NCBI GenBank assembly: GCA_936432065.2
Contig: OW386286.2
Span: 113,981,519-114,045,518 of the forward strand
Length of the DNA: 64,000 nucleotides
Reading direction: 5' to 3'
Source of the DNA: Rutpela maculata
Taxonomy: Eukaryota > Arthropoda > Insecta > Coleoptera > Cerambycidae
Of this stretch, positions 31,605-42,929 are shown piece by piece. How positions within the stretch are numbered: position 1 is the stretch's first letter; every line of letters begins with the position of its first letter. Below the pieces are notes generated by a model. It was given only the letters and a program-made list of their open reading frames with translations. It had not been told where the DNA came from and did no database searches. Position numbers and translations under genes: made by a program.

Positions 31605-32470
31605 CCATAATAAATGATTTTAATGTGTTTCTTGCTTAATATATCTTTTAATATTTTAAATCTGTAAATTAAAGATCTTAGTTTTTTTACGGTGTTGGTG
31701 ATATGATGATTCCATTTTAAATGAGGGTCTAAAGTTGTTCCCAGATAGTTAATTTTTTCACAGGTAGTTATGACCAAATTAGTGTTAACAATATTTATTT
31801 CATTAAAAAAAGATAAATTGCTTTTATAGGAGCAAAATGGCAAATATTTTGTTTTTGAGATACTAAGGGTCATGATATTTTCATCAAACCAATCTTTAAT
31901 CACCTTTAAGTCCAATTCCGAAATTCTTTTCACTTCTTCCCATGAATTTCCTTTAAAAAATATGGCGGTGTCATCTGCAAATGATACTATATCTCCTCTA
32001 ATATTTAGGCTAAATATGTCATTTAGATACATAATAAATAAAATTGGGGCAAGAACCGTACCTTATGGAAGACCATAGAGCACGGTTCTTACTTTGCTTG
32101 TTTGGTTTCCTATTTTTACAACTTGTGTCCTTTTATCTAAATAACTTTTCAATAAATCGTGGCAAAGACCTCTTACACCAAAATTTTCTATTTTTTAAAA
32201 TATTTTATTGTGACTAATTGTGTCAAAGGCCTTTTCCAGATCTATAAAAACACAGAGGGATGGTGTACTACTAGAATAAATAATATCGAAATCTATACAT
32301 AATAATACATTCAAATGATGAGAGTGTTCTAACGTTATCAAATCACGATTTCCAATAAAATATTTGTAGCCGTATGAGTTATCAATGAAAGGCTGGAAAA
32401 CGCGGAATGTTAGCTTTAATTCTGGATAGTTACCATAAAATACAATTGTTTCTAAAAATGTGCATGCCAT
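31605..32470 (-). pseudogene. Non-LTR retrotransposon, reverse transcriptase palm (interrupted)
   Basis: Minus strand. Motif A reads FIDLEKAFDTISH (about 32214-32254) and the catalytic motif C reads SFADDTAIFFKG (about 31950-31987). Between them the usual LPQG of motif B is LP-stop-G, from one base change near 32063. A further stop follows motif A. Downstream, ISKTKYLPFC and KINYLGTTLDPHLKWNHHI are normal thumb-region signatures. The sequence upstream of motif A is scrambled by frameshifts, and the endonuclease is absent. It joins 29806-30715 as one element. Confidence 0.8.
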
Positions 32471-33060
32471 AATACTTATCCTTTGTTAATTGAGGGACGA
32501 AAAAACTCTGGATATAAATTGATGGTAAAATTCTTTATTGGTGTACTGGTGTATAGTCAGTCGAGTGAGCAAAAAAAAATTGCACTTTTTGCAGAAGTCA
32601 CCAAACTTGCATCACGTCAACATTTAGGAAGGGGACCCACCTGAAACCTATCCCTCTAACAAAATGGCGGTCATGTTTCTACTGACCATACCTATCCTTG
32701 TATTTTGAGCCAGTGAACGCGAATATGACCCCAGCACGTCTGGTTTTTTTTAACACCAAAAAGTCTACCGTAATATTGCTTACCCAGCTCATTTAAATCA
32801 GACTCCAAAGGTGATTCAACTGTAAAACTTCACCCTAATAACATTGGGTGCTTCAGTATTGACCTCAGAACTCAAAGAAACCGTAGAACCCCATGACTCC
32901 TTAACTTCATAACCCCGGGAATCCGATGAAAATAGTGGGGAATCTTGATTTGGGAGTTAATGAGATTGTGACCTCGGATCCTCGTGCTTGAGTGAATGAA
33001 TGAAAATTTTTATCGTGGAAAACCTGGAAAATTCAGGAAATTTTTTCAGCTTCTTAAAAT
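32471..33060. other. Unassigned stretch
   Basis: No recognisable gene or repeat. Confidence 0.4.
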
Positions 33061-33099
33061 CTGAACCCTGTGCACTCACTTGAACTCGGTAATGATTTT

Positions 33100-34455
33100 C
33101 TCAGATAATGTATTTCTTATAGGTGACTTTAACATTCCCGAAATTAATGGCATATTTTATAATATCAGAAATGGCTGTACCAAGGCCAAGATAATTCAGC
33201 GGAGAATGTAAGTACAGAGGTAAAATTGTTGCTCTCTGAAACCTCCCTGGTGAGTATCGATCAGTATCATCCTCTTTTGGAGATACCCTTTGGTCTTATT
33301 ATTAATAACACGACTAAAAATCAGACCCTAATTTCCATAATTATGATTTTAAAAAGGGTGATTTCGTTAAATTATGTCGTTTGCTAAGTCAGTGTAACTG
33401 GGCAAATATTAGTCTGAGGACCCAAATGAATGTACTGAGCAGATTTACTTACGGTGGGGTTATATGATATTCTGGACAAATGTGTTCCACGCAAAAAATC
33501 TTACAAATCAAATAGGTATAACTGGTTCACAAAAGAATTTATGAGGAAAATAAAAACTAAGAAGCGTTAACATAAATCGAAAAAAGATCCTAGATTCACA
33601 ACAGTTCGTGTATTGAGAGTGGAAGTCAAGCATTTAATTAAAATTTGTTATGCGAATCATATCCAAAGCATTGAAAGTGACATAAACAGTAACCCAAAAA
33701 TATTCTGCGAGTATATAAAAAACAAAAGAGCACACAAGTATAGGCATGAGAGTCACTTTGAAAATGAGAAAGTTAGCAGCAATAGTACTTCACCTCAGGG
33801 AGATTTCAAATTTAAAGATAACCTAGCCAGTCTTAATATTCAAAGAGTAAGTGAAGTTATAAATGCCATAGAATCATTAAAACCGCAAGCAGCTGTTGGT
33901 GTAGATGGGCTGTCCGGCTATTTATTTAAAGCTTATGCAGATATACTGCTTTACATCGGCAACTGAGAAATTTAAAATTAGCCGGGTAACTCCTATACAT
34001 AAATCGGATAATACTAGCTTAACAACAAATTATCGAGCAATCACTGTGCTGTGCGCTCCTTCTACAATCTTTGAACGGGTAGTATGTAATAGAATCTACT
34101 CCCATATGTGTCACCAGTACTCTTAGAGGAGCAACATGGTTGTATTAACAAAAAGTCTACTGTCACCAATCCGTGTATGTTCAGCGACTACATCGCAAGA
34201 GAAATAAATAACGCTCAAATAGATACCATACACACTGACTTGGCAAAGGTGTTTGACAGAGTTAATTACAATATTTTGCTATAAAAGCTGAAGTCTTTCT
34301 CCTTGACTTTTGACTTGATTATGTTTCTGAAAGCATATTTAACAAACCGTCCCAATTTTGTGAAGTTTAATAATAGTAAATCGGACCAATTTTACCGCTA
34401 CTTCAGGAGTACCCCAGGGATCCATTCTGGGACCATTGCTCTTTGTCATGTTCGT
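33100..34455 (+). pseudogene. Non-LTR retrotransposon remnant: endonuclease end to RT motif B
   Basis: Plus strand with many frameshifts. FLIGDFNIPEINGIFYN (from 33112) is the GDFN motif of the apurinic-type endonuclease. The linker reads NWFTKEFMRKIKTKK and FCEYIKNKRAHKYRHES. The RT begins with SLKPQAAVGVDGLSGYLFKA, then RVTPIHKSDNTSLTTNYRAI after a small deletion near 33965, then motif A as DLAKVFDRVNYNILL (about 34233-34277). Motif B is visible only as a damaged STPGIHSGT-like segment at 34405-34435. Homology stops abruptly at about 34455. Confidence 0.75.
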
Positions 34456-34987
34456 TCATGACCAGGGCTCGGGAATTTTTTCTCGGCGCCAGAGACGGCG
34501 CTTATATAGAAATAATATTATATTGCAAACACATACTGAAACATTCAGAAAAACGACGAAATGGTGAAATATTTATCATTGCCAGCTGCAATGTATTTTT
34601 GGTAATAGACCTAAAAACGGTAATGCTTCTTACAAAAATATGTAATACATACCTATCTAGCAAATAAAAAAGCAATTTTGAATCAAACACATATTTTCCT
34701 GTTCTGTTTAATATGTGTGGCGTGTTTATAATGTTTATTTTCATAATTAAATATAAAAACTGAATAAGCTGCTGGCAACGTAAAACATTTTTTTCCCAAT
34801 AAAATATACCATTTTTATGTAATATTAAATCATACATAACAAGCAAAGTTGAGGATTAATGGCATAAAACTGTTATGTACCGTGGCATCACAAATGTACA
34901 CAACGTGATAAAGTGAATTTTATTTAATTTTAAAATGTTAATACGTAACCCACTTTTATCGGAAATCTACTACATTTGTGAAACGTA
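34456..34987. other. Unassigned stretch
   Basis: Sequence between two non-LTR fragments on opposite strands. Frames on both strands are open for 70-110 codons but I see no motif. Confidence 0.4.
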
Positions 34988-35386
34988 CTAACAGTTACCT
35001 AAAGACGTAGTTGATTCTTTTACAATTGCAGTGTTGAAGGCATTCGATCCTTCCAATTCAGACAATCGTGTAGGTCCTAAAAATTTTACGTTTTTGGTTT
35101 CAGTAGATATTTTCGAGTTATTGACGAATAATCTAAGATCTGAGTATTTTTTTTCCAATTGTGAAATCGTATTCAGTGTGTTTTTTTGCAAATATAGAGA
35201 ATTGTCATTAAACCAGATGTTCATTTTTTCTAATACATTATTACATGTTATTTCTAATATTTCATCTGATTTATGTGAAACATTTGCTAACGTATCATAC
35301 GCCCATGGGACACCCCCATGTTTTTGACATGTTATAGCAAGTGATATGTCATTTGAAAGTCCCCCTCCCTGAATATCACACAACAA
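34988..35386 (-). pseudogene. Non-LTR reverse transcriptase fragment with a damaged motif C
   Basis: Minus strand. WAYDTLANVSHKSDEILEI occupies the position of the YADDT motif but has lost the paired aspartates. KMNIWFNDNSLYLQKNTLN and KNVKFLGPTRLSELEG follow as the thumb region. The fragment ends near VKESTTSLGNC, with no 3' UTR or tail recognised. It could be the rest of an element like 33100-34455 in inverted orientation. Confidence 0.6.
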
Positions 35387-35460
35387 AAATTTTCAAATTA
35401 TATCGATTCGTTTTAAAGATATTCAGAACTCAAGTTGTAAAAACGCTCTTTATTTATTAT

Positions 35461-35591
35461 AGTATATTGTGTATCTAGGTGTGAAAGCGATACATTCCCG
35501 GACGACGATGCAATTGTTGGCCGAAGCGCTAGCCGAGGCCAACAAGCATCGAAGTCTGGGAATGTGCTTTCACACCGAAGTACACATACTA
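35461..35591. repeat. GC-rich hairpin element, about 130 bp
   Basis: Left arm GGTGTGAAAGCGATACATTC (35479) pairs with GAATGTGCTTTCACACC (ending 35576), and TTGTTGGCC pairs with GGCCAACAA around a GAAGCGCTAGCCGA loop. The outer ends AGTATATTGTGTA and TACACATACT also pair. The GC content contrasts sharply with the flanks. Confidence 0.75.
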
Positions 35592-35717
35592 TTTTTTCTG
35601 AAATCACAATAAATACTATTTTAAACGTATAAAAATCAAAAATATAAACATTTAAAAATTTTTTTTTCTGAAATCACAATCAATACTATTTTAAACGTAT
35701 AAAAATCAAAAATATTA
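35591..35717. repeat. Tandem duplication of about 75 bp
   Basis: TTTTTTCTGAAATCACAATA with ACTATTTTAAACGTATAAAA appears twice, at 35591-35650 and 35666-35717, with a one-base difference in the shared block. Confidence 0.85.
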
Positions 35718-35741
35718 ACATATTAAAATATATATAAAAAA

Positions 35742-35795
35742 CCGTACGGGAAAGTTACTTCCCGGCCTAGGCCGGGAAGTAACATTCCCGTACGG
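35742..35795. repeat. 54-bp near-perfect palindrome
   Basis: The inner 30 bp (35754-35783) is a perfect palindrome with GTTACTTCCCGGCC as the half-site. The outer CCGTACGGGAA arms extend it with one mismatch. It is rich in CpG and CCGG within AT-rich DNA. Confidence 0.9.
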
Positions 35796-36480
35796 CTTTG
35801 TTGATCGTTGCTTGGCAACGGATCTTTTCCGGTCTGTTTTCTGATAGTTTCCTAGCAACGGACTGAAATACTGGAATTGTGCATTTTTCGCTCTAAAATC
35901 GCGCAGAAAATGTAGACATTCCCGATCGATTTCAGAAAAAGTTATTTTTATTGATTTTTTAATATGATATTTTCGTGCCAATACCAACACTAGGTCAACC
36001 TTCGTTTCTGTATCGTCACATGGAATGAAATCATAACATAGGTAACTTTACTACTTGGCAAGTTAAATGAATGTTATAATTTTATTCAAATTCAACTTAA
36101 TCCAAATTTAATACTTTGACCTACGTGCGAACTGATAATACAGCAACTGTGTTACTATTATATCCATTAAGAAGATAACTTCTCTAAAAAGACATGAATC
36201 ATTATTTTTCTAATCCCTTTGTTTTATTTTTATAGCTCTTGCTTAAGCAGTATTATATATTAAATATAAAATAAAATTAAATCTTTATATGTGCGTTAAT
36301 TAGATACTGATATGTATCTATGAATTTATGTACCTACCTATAATGTTTATTCCTCGATTATGCTATTAATATTGATGCTTATGAACTATTTGTGGTGAAA
36401 CTAGTTGTTCTTTATTTGTTTTGTGAATTACAGTAATAGCGGAGTTTTATTCTTATTCACAAAATCTTGACAGACGTTTT
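35796..36480. other. Unassigned; shared segment at 35880-35950
   Basis: GAAAATGTAGACATTCCCGA with TCGATTTCAGAAAAA matches 16993-17030. TTGCTTGGCAACGG (35811) and TTTCCTAGCAACGG (35849) repeat within 40 bp. No gene recognised. Confidence 0.45.
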
Positions 36481-36483
36481 GTA

Positions 36484-36660
36484 ATTTATGCATTATTCTA
36501 GTCTGCCTCCCTTTGCTCTATGGCATGTTTGACAGCATCACGCTATTTATCGCGGTTGCTTGCACTGAACTCTACTATATAGTAGAGTTCAGTGGTTGCT
36601 TGTCAGACGCATGTCCCAAGAAACTTTCTCCCGTAACCTCATATAGTCCAGCCGATTGGT
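36484..36660 (-). pseudogene. Coding-like fragment hosting a micro-insertion
   Basis: Skipping the 36563-36602 insertion and duplication, the minus strand reads VSWDMRLT, NRDK, one stop, then RDAVKHAIEQREAD. The pattern looks like a decayed transposon-encoded protein, but I cannot name the family. Confidence 0.3.
36555..36602. mobile_element. 32-bp palindrome flanked by a perfect 8-bp duplication
   Basis: GTTGCTTG occurs at 36555-36562 and again at 36595-36602. Between them is a perfect palindrome whose half is CACTGAACTCTACTAT. Terminal inverted repeats starting CACTG with an 8-bp duplication match the hAT pattern, reduced to almost nothing but the two ends. Confidence 0.8.
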
Positions 36661-36730
36661 TGAAACCTTTTCTCCATCAGATTTTTTGCATAGAATTCTT
36701 GTTTGAGGTCTACATAAACAATAAATCATA

Positions 36731-37700
36731 ATAGCACGAGAGCCCACTTACAAAAATGGAACACACAAGCTGGAGAGTCAAAAATTGGTGGGGATGCTTA
36801 TCAAGTCATTCTCTGAGCGTGTGTGTAGTCGGTCATGGCAATCCGGGTTGCAGCGGCGCAGGGGCAGCCATTTTTGTTATATGCCTCAAATGATTTTTGA
36901 ATGTGACGCTTTTCCATGACGTCCAATCAAAAAAAGTTTCAGGCAAAAGTTTTTCAGTGTTGTGGGCTCTACATAATGGCACTATGTGGTTTTACTTTTA
37001 ATGGATTAATGGCATAATGGGGTTTTTGTGGGGTAACATGTTTTTTTATATGGGATTTCGATGCTACGCCAAAAAATATCAATATTTTGCTCTTTGCATT
37101 TCTTTTACTCCTAAGCCAATTTGCGCCAGAAATTTTTCAACTTTCAATAACTTTTTACGGCGAAAATATGCGCTCTAGAGAAAATTGTAAAAGAGAAAAG
37201 TTGTTTCTTTTTTTATGTAGAATATACATGTATTTTTTAAGATTTTTCTCGTTAAAATTTTTTTTCCCTAATTTTGGCAAAAACAAATTTTTTCAAAACA
37301 AAAATCTGAAAAATAAAAAAAATCTAAAAAAAGAAACAACCTTTCCCTTTTTCAATTTTTTCTAGAGCGCATACTTTCGCCGTAAAAAAATAGTGAAAGT
37401 TCTTCTGGCTTCTGGAAAGAAATTTCTGGCGCAAATCGGCCTCGGAGTAAAAAATTGCAAAGAGCAAAAGATTGATATTTTTTGGCGTAGAATGGAAATC
37501 CACTATAAAAAAAAGGGGTTATTTATATAAAAAAACATGTTAATCCATAAAAACCCCATAGTGCCATTATGTAGAGCCCACAAAACTGAAAACTTTTGTC
37601 TGAAACTTTTTTTGATTGGACGTCATGGGAAAGCGTCACATTCAAAAATTGACTCTCCAGCTTCTGTTTTCCATTTTTGTAGGTGGGCTCTCGTGCTATA
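36731..37700. mobile_element. 1-kb palindromic element, arms of about 300 bp
   Basis: ATAGCACGAGAGCCCAC (left) pairs with GTGGGCTCTCGTGCTAT (right). Pairing continues through CAATCAAAAAAAGTTTCAGG, GGGCTCTACATAATGGCACT and TTTGCGCCAGAAATTT to GCGCTCTAGA near the centre. The left arm contains about 110 bp (around 36800-36895) absent from the right arm. The centre is A/T-rich low-complexity DNA. No coding capacity. Confidence 0.75.
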
Positions 37701-38393
37701 ACGCGGATACTTAGTAGGTGTGGGAACATATTTATATGCACTTTTACGCAAAAGAAGTGCATTTTTTGTGATTGTTGCTTCTTTTTCGTTGTGTTTTCGA
37801 GTGTATACGGTTCAAAAAACTTAAATTTATTAAAAATGTATTGTTTTATTGTTATTTAAACTTTTAGTACCATATAGTGCCATTTATAAGCGTTTAGGAG
37901 CCCTCTAGGGCTCAAAATTACATGCATAAGTGAAGAGTCGTTTCTAGAGATTTGGCTGCTGAAAAATCTAAAATTCCGCCTCCTACTTCAGCAAGCATCT
38001 GATTTTGCGCCCCCAAATTTTTTTTTCACTCGAAAATAAAAATTGATGAGCGGGGGGGAGAAAATCGAAAAAATTACGACCCTGTTGTCCTGCCTAGATA
38101 CGACGTTGAAAATTGCTCTGACCTAATCATATTAAAAAACGCATGGCCCGTTTATCCGGCCGCCCGCCACCGCTCCTAAAAATAGACGGAGGTGTGCGAT
38201 GCACACCTCGCACACCCGCTCTACACGGCCCTGCATTAGTGCAGTGGAAAAAATTTTTAGTCGACTGTTTTCAAGGTCGCTGATTACAAATTTGTTGTGA
38301 AAATTGGTAAATTCAAAATGGCTGACTCTAAATGGTGCGAATTTCAAATATAGAAATGCGGACGTGCTCCTTCAAACCAGCAAGTTTTCTTCC
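37701..38393. other. Unassigned; possible element end at 38120-38235
   Basis: A GC-rich block (CGGCCGCCCGCC, then GCACACCTCGCACACCC) ends in ACACGGCCCTG, which resembles a hAT right end. I found no matching left end or 8-bp duplication. Confidence 0.35.
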
Positions 38394-38436
38394 TCAAACT
38401 AGGTAGATGAAAAATATATACTCTTCTTCTAACATA

Positions 38437-38565
38437 GATAAGTTTTCTAATTGTAAAAAGCATATATTATTTATACATGCCATCACTGGGTGCGACACAA
38501 CTGCATCTAACAAAGAAAAAATGAAAGTTCTTAAAATATCCGAGAAACACCCCACCTGGACCGTG
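38437..38565 (+). pseudogene. Transposon protein fragment with the HAITGCDTT motif
   Basis: The plus strand reads HILFIHAITGCDTTAS followed by KEKMKVLKISEKHPTW. I recognise HAxxGCDTTSA as a motif common to a repetitive protein family in many invertebrate genomes, without an agreed function that I can name. Only about 40 codons remain. Confidence 0.45.
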
Positions 38566-38690
38566 GTTCTTTTAATATAGTACATAATGTTCCCAGAGGT
38601 TTTTTACGCAGCCAGTTTCTTGTCCAGACTATTCTTCTCTTTCTATTCGCCTCATCGCGTATAACATCTGATAATTCATCACACAGTATT
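38545..38690 (-). pseudogene. PIF/Harbinger-like transposase N-terminal fragment
   Basis: The minus strand reads SDVIRDEANRKRRIVWTRNW followed by LRKKPLGTLCTILKE. Arg/Lys-rich residues before WxRxWLRxRxxLGxxxTLLxEL are characteristic of the N-terminal region of HARBI1-like transposases. Only this short block survives and it runs into the plus-strand fragment at 38437-38565. Confidence 0.5.
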
Positions 38691-39332
38691 AAAGAAAAGA
38701 TCGTATTAGCTTGCGAACGATAACTCTACGTGTCAGAGACATTTTTAAATGAAACTTTGTCTTTGTACACTGGCGTGGTAAGACAGCAGGTATAAACAGA
38801 AGGGGTCAGTCCTTTAACGGCATAGTAGCTCTCGAGCCAGTTAGAAGGCTGGCAACTGGCTTACCGGCCACCCAGTAAATCGCACTGTATAAACGAACCT
38901 TTAGAGGCTCATACGAATTACTGGCGCCGTGTACCGCCGCCAATGGCAGCAATCTGTCATTCCTGTCCTGAGTAGTGGTATGAAGATTATGGTTCTCCAG
39001 TCGTTGGGCCAGATTCGTTTTCATATTTTTTGGCATTTTCTGTGAAGGCTTCTCATTTCATTTCACCAACCAACTTAAACGTCTAGGCCGTGATTTTTAT
39101 ACTTACATGCTGCCTCCATTTCTAATTTAAGTATCGAAGATTCTTGTTTGTAGTCCTGCTGCCAGTCATCTGCCTCAGGATAGTCACTTTTAAAATGCTT
39201 TTCGCAATATTGACATCAAACCTCAATAATCTGCTTTCTGCCAATACTTAGATACAAACATCAATCGAGAACCTTCCTTTTTTGAAGTCGGTTGAAAATT
39301 TAGCTTATTATTTATGTAGCAAACCGTATTTT
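38691..39332. other. Unassigned; open minus-strand segments
   Basis: The minus strand is open at 39045-39230 (YCEKHFKSDYPEADDWQQDY) and at 38806-39036 (RLENHNLHTTTQDRNDRLLP). They lie in different frames and could be one decayed gene, but I recognise neither. Confidence 0.3.
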
Positions 39333-40046
39333 ACTTCCACGTCCAGTGGAAGTATAGTAACGACAAAAAAATTTTTAAAAATTTTTATTGTCCAAATAGG
39401 CTTAAAATGTCATGAAACGTCGAGATTTTAAGTTTGAGCGAAAAAAAAATTTCTGTCTGTCGGTCTGTCTGTAACTTTTTTTTGTGCGCACGTTTACTCT
39501 GAAACCGTTTAAGATATTGACTTGAAATTTGGTACACATATGTACTTTAACGAGATCTAGAACTAGATTATATTTTCATCTTGTTCCGTCGAAGGGTTGG
39601 GGGGTAAATTGGGGTAAATTTGGGGTAAATGGGTAAATCAAGCAGGGAGGAGTCCATGAAATTGGTATTTAGTATATACAAGAGAAGCTGAGGTCTCAAA
39701 AAAATGTTTGGCATTAGCCACCCCCATTACCACCCCCACCTCCTTATTAAAGGGGATGAAAAAAAAAATGTGATTTAGTGCATGTACAGAAACCACAAAA
39801 TATTTTTTTACTTCATCCACGCCCCACTGCCACCCCCTATCACCACCCCCACCCCCTATCACCATCCCCACCCCACTACCGATGTGGGGTATCGTTTTAT
39901 GGGTTTTTGGGGTAGAGGATTTCAAATATTATATTATTAAAGTTCCATAAACAATTATTTTCACATACAAAGTTTTTTCGTTGTGAGTGACTCGGATAGA
40001 GAATCTGGATGTGGAAGTAATGATTCCTTGGGCAGCGGTTTTTTTT
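39333..40046 (-). mobile_element. Family A copy, full length (714 bp)
   Basis: A good reference copy. Reading the forward sense, it starts ACCGCTGCCCAAGGAATCAT. It has a C/G-rich GGGGTGGGGGTGGTGATAGG block, then AGTACATATGTGTACCAAAT, then the core TTCAAGTCAATATCTTAAAC. It ends with a GACAGAC run and TTACTATACTTCCACTGGAC. The end forms a hairpin (ACTTCCAC, 5 bases, GTGGAAGT). ACTTCCACATCCAG near the start is complementary to the end. No protein is encoded. Confidence 0.85.
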
Positions 40047-40194
40047 ATAGTGATACTTGATAGACGATAGAGAGTAAAATTTCCTTGAAAATATTTTTAT
40101 ACGCTACAAAATCGAATTCTCCTGAATCCTTTCATTTTTGAGCCACATTAGAGAGCTACGTGAGAATAGTTAGCTCTTTATTGATGATGTGCAG

Positions 40195-40390
40195 CTCCCT
40201 GAAGGTCTACCGAGATGAAAGCTTGCTAAGACCTTTCTCCGCAAAATACTTTTTCTAATAAAGAAAACCGCCCAAGATCGGATCTCCCGTTGAAAAGATA
40301 TGAAGCCATAGATAGACACACAGTCAGATACACAAACATATTCGTCAGACTTATAACACCCTTCCTTTTTGAGTCGATGGTTAAAAAAAG
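40195..40390 (-). repeat. Family E fragment (inverted)
   Basis: GGATCTCCCGTTGAAAAGAT, ATGAAGCCATAGATAGACAC and CTTATAACACCCTTCC are the reverse complement of the 5' end of family E (25318-25470). Confidence 0.7.
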
Positions 40391-41498
40391 AATGGATATA
40401 AAAATAAACAAATAAAAAAAATAATTCTTTTTGTTTTCTATTTCATATTTATGAAAGAAACAATTTTTTGTTAATAAACCGTTTGTAATCGTAATTATTT
40501 AATGACACATACACACACACAAAATTCAAACCCAAAAGTCAGACCTTTATATCTGTATGTACTTTGATGCGCTAAATCCAAATTTTATATCAGAATTTCG
40601 CCATCAAACATAAATTCTGATATGAAATTCTGAATCAGCGCATCGTCAAAATACATACAGATATGGCCTTTTATAATAATGTGCAACGACCATAAGCTTT
40701 ATTTATTTATGGTTTATATTAATTCTATTATAATAAATCAATTGCTTGAAATATGTTCCCAGAAAAACTAGATTTACAAATTGGCTTAAGTCGGCGCTAA
40801 TCTATTTATTGTCAGTTTTATTAAAAAAATGGTTACGACAATTAAACTACAAGGCCGTCAGTAAAGAATGTCAATAGGGCTCCATTCTAATAATAAAAGA
40901 AGATACTAACTTTACACCGTTCTCTGAGTTGTTTCATCCGCGAGGACGTTCCGTGCTTTAGCAAGCGATTTTCTCGAAAATGCTAATCCAATAAGAAAAA
41001 TTCTATATATTTATTTCTTCTCAATATACTTGTTATCTATTTCGAAAGAGTTCCCCGCTTGCTATATACTCTCAAATTCTCACATTTTATTTGACATAGT
41101 CTTGGAAAAAAAAATCATATTTTCTACGCTTATTGAAATTTCATCTTCATATCAACACCTTTGGTTGACGAATGTGTATCTATAATGTAAAATGACGTCA
41201 CAATATTTATTTACTCAGGGTGCTAGTCGTGCCTCCTTCAACTTATTTCTACGCTCAGTGGGGTTCTTATAACTTTAAGAGACGATGTAGGACCGGAGTC
41301 CTGTAATGAACGCAAAAGGTATAAGTTTGTACCTACCGTGGATGCTTACTGCTTTGTCCAACGCTTCTGTCTTCAATACGCTTAACGAAAAATGTCGATA
41401 AATATGATTAAAAAGTACATTAATATGATGAATTCATTCATTAAAATTGCCGATGAATGGTTTTATTGATAGGCATATCTAGTTTACATCCTGCACCT
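40391..41498. other. Unassigned stretch with a short inverted pair
   Basis: GATGCGCTAAATCCAAATTT (40564) pairs loosely with AATTCTGAATCAGCGCATC (40624), forming a small hairpin around ATCAGAATTTCGCCATCAAA. A GTATTTTGGTGCGCTGAATC copy of the same motif lies at 63606. Nothing else recognised. Confidence 0.45.
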
Positions 41499-42690
41499 TT
41501 TTCTGACCATAGAACACTAGATTTTTAATAGGAAATAACAATAACTTTTTTAAGCATCCTGATATCTGTAAGCTAAATAGTGCTGTTTTGTTAGATACTG
41601 AAACTACAGCACTCCAAGCAATTGGCTGCACTGGATAAAATTTAAAAGTAGGCACAGAAATGTATTATCATGGTGGTGTGAATATGCGAAACCAAAAATA
41701 CAGGCATTTTTGAAATGGAGATCTAGTGTAATTGCAAAAAATAAAAGGAACAAAATGGGTTTTTTATGTTATGCTTAAGAGATTTGATGGATTTAAAGAA
41801 TTTTAACATCAGTGTATTTTCTGAAATAAAAATATATAAGGCACTAATTATTAAAGAACAGAGACTATCTAATGGAAGGTATTAAAATAAGGGCAAAAAA
41901 TTATGATCAAATACAAAGTGAAAATGTATCTTTATTTCACTTAATCCGAGAGCAAAAATCTATGAAATTTAAAACAATAAATAAAATCAGTTCTGAAAAT
42001 AATACGTATGAGGAGACCGAAAATGTAGTGGAAACGTCTTATGATTATTTTTCTAAAATTTATTCAGAAAATAAGGACTTGTTAAATCCAAATAACTCCC
42101 CACAAGAAGTTTTTCAAAGGCAGGTTACTAACGAGGCGAATGAATATATTCAAAAAATATCACAGATACCGAACATACTGCAAGAAATAAATCACCTGGA
42201 CCAGATGGATTAACTACTGAATTTTGTTTTCACTTGGAATGTAATTAAATATGAACTGACACAAATATTAAATGAAGTAAATAATGGAACGGAAATCCTC
42301 AAGTCTTTTAAAAAAGGTATAATTATGTTGGTTCCAAAAGATAATCCAAAAAAACTATCCGAATTTAGACCAATTTCACTATTAAATTCTGAATATAAAA
42401 TTTTTGTGAAATGTCTTAAAGAACGAATCACGAAATATCTCGACGAAATTGTCTCCTTAGAACAGACTTGCATTTCAAAAACTAATAATATATTTTCTTC
42501 CCTAAACTACGAGAATCTGTTGTTACCTCAAATATTGATAAAAAAATAATGCTGTTAAGTGTAGATTTTGACCATACCTTTGATAGAGTGAACCATCCAG
42601 GGCAATTATGGAAAAATTTAATTTTAGTCGGAGAGTAATTAACACTGAAAAGTCTTACAAGGGAGCTCGATCTATTTTACAAATTAACAG
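41499..42690 (+). pseudogene. L1-like non-LTR retrotransposon, 5' part (endonuclease end to RT motif A)
   Basis: Plus strand, several frameshifts. FSDHRTLDF (41499) is the SDH end of the endonuclease. WWCEYAKPKIQAFLKW (about 41668) marks the linker. The RT begins with LTTEF and KKGIIMLVPKDNPKKLSEF, then RPISLLNSEYKIFVKCLKER. FRPISLLNxxYKI is a signature of the L1/Tx1-like lineage and not of jockey. Motif A reads LSVDFDHTFDRVNHPGQLW (about 42553-42609), with H in place of the usual K. The element is interrupted near 42700 and resumes near 44330. Confidence 0.75.
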
Positions 42691-42699
42691 AAATATTAA

Positions 42700-42915
42700 C
42701 TATTCTTCGCCGATTTACTTAGCTTTTTATATAATTGTTACACATTCTATAGGATACTCTTCGCAGTTTTCTTGTAAATAATGTTAGTTTTCGGACATTC
42801 TAAATTTTGTGATACCAACTTTGTTGTGAAAAAAAATGTATGAAAAAAAAAATTTAAAAAAAACACCCTGTCAGGGATTTGAACATAAGACCTTTGGATT
42901 GCCAGACAAAAACAA
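42700..42915 (+). mobile_element. Family B copy 3 (5' part)
   Basis: TATTCTTCGCCGATTTACTT, a TTGTTACACATTCTATAGGA block and TCTTGTAAATAATGTTAGTT match the 5' part of family B at 13818-13920. The tRNA-like stretch is degraded (GACCTTTGGATTGCCAG). It runs directly into the satellite array. Confidence 0.75.
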
Positions 42916-42929
42916 CAACAAAAAATCTT

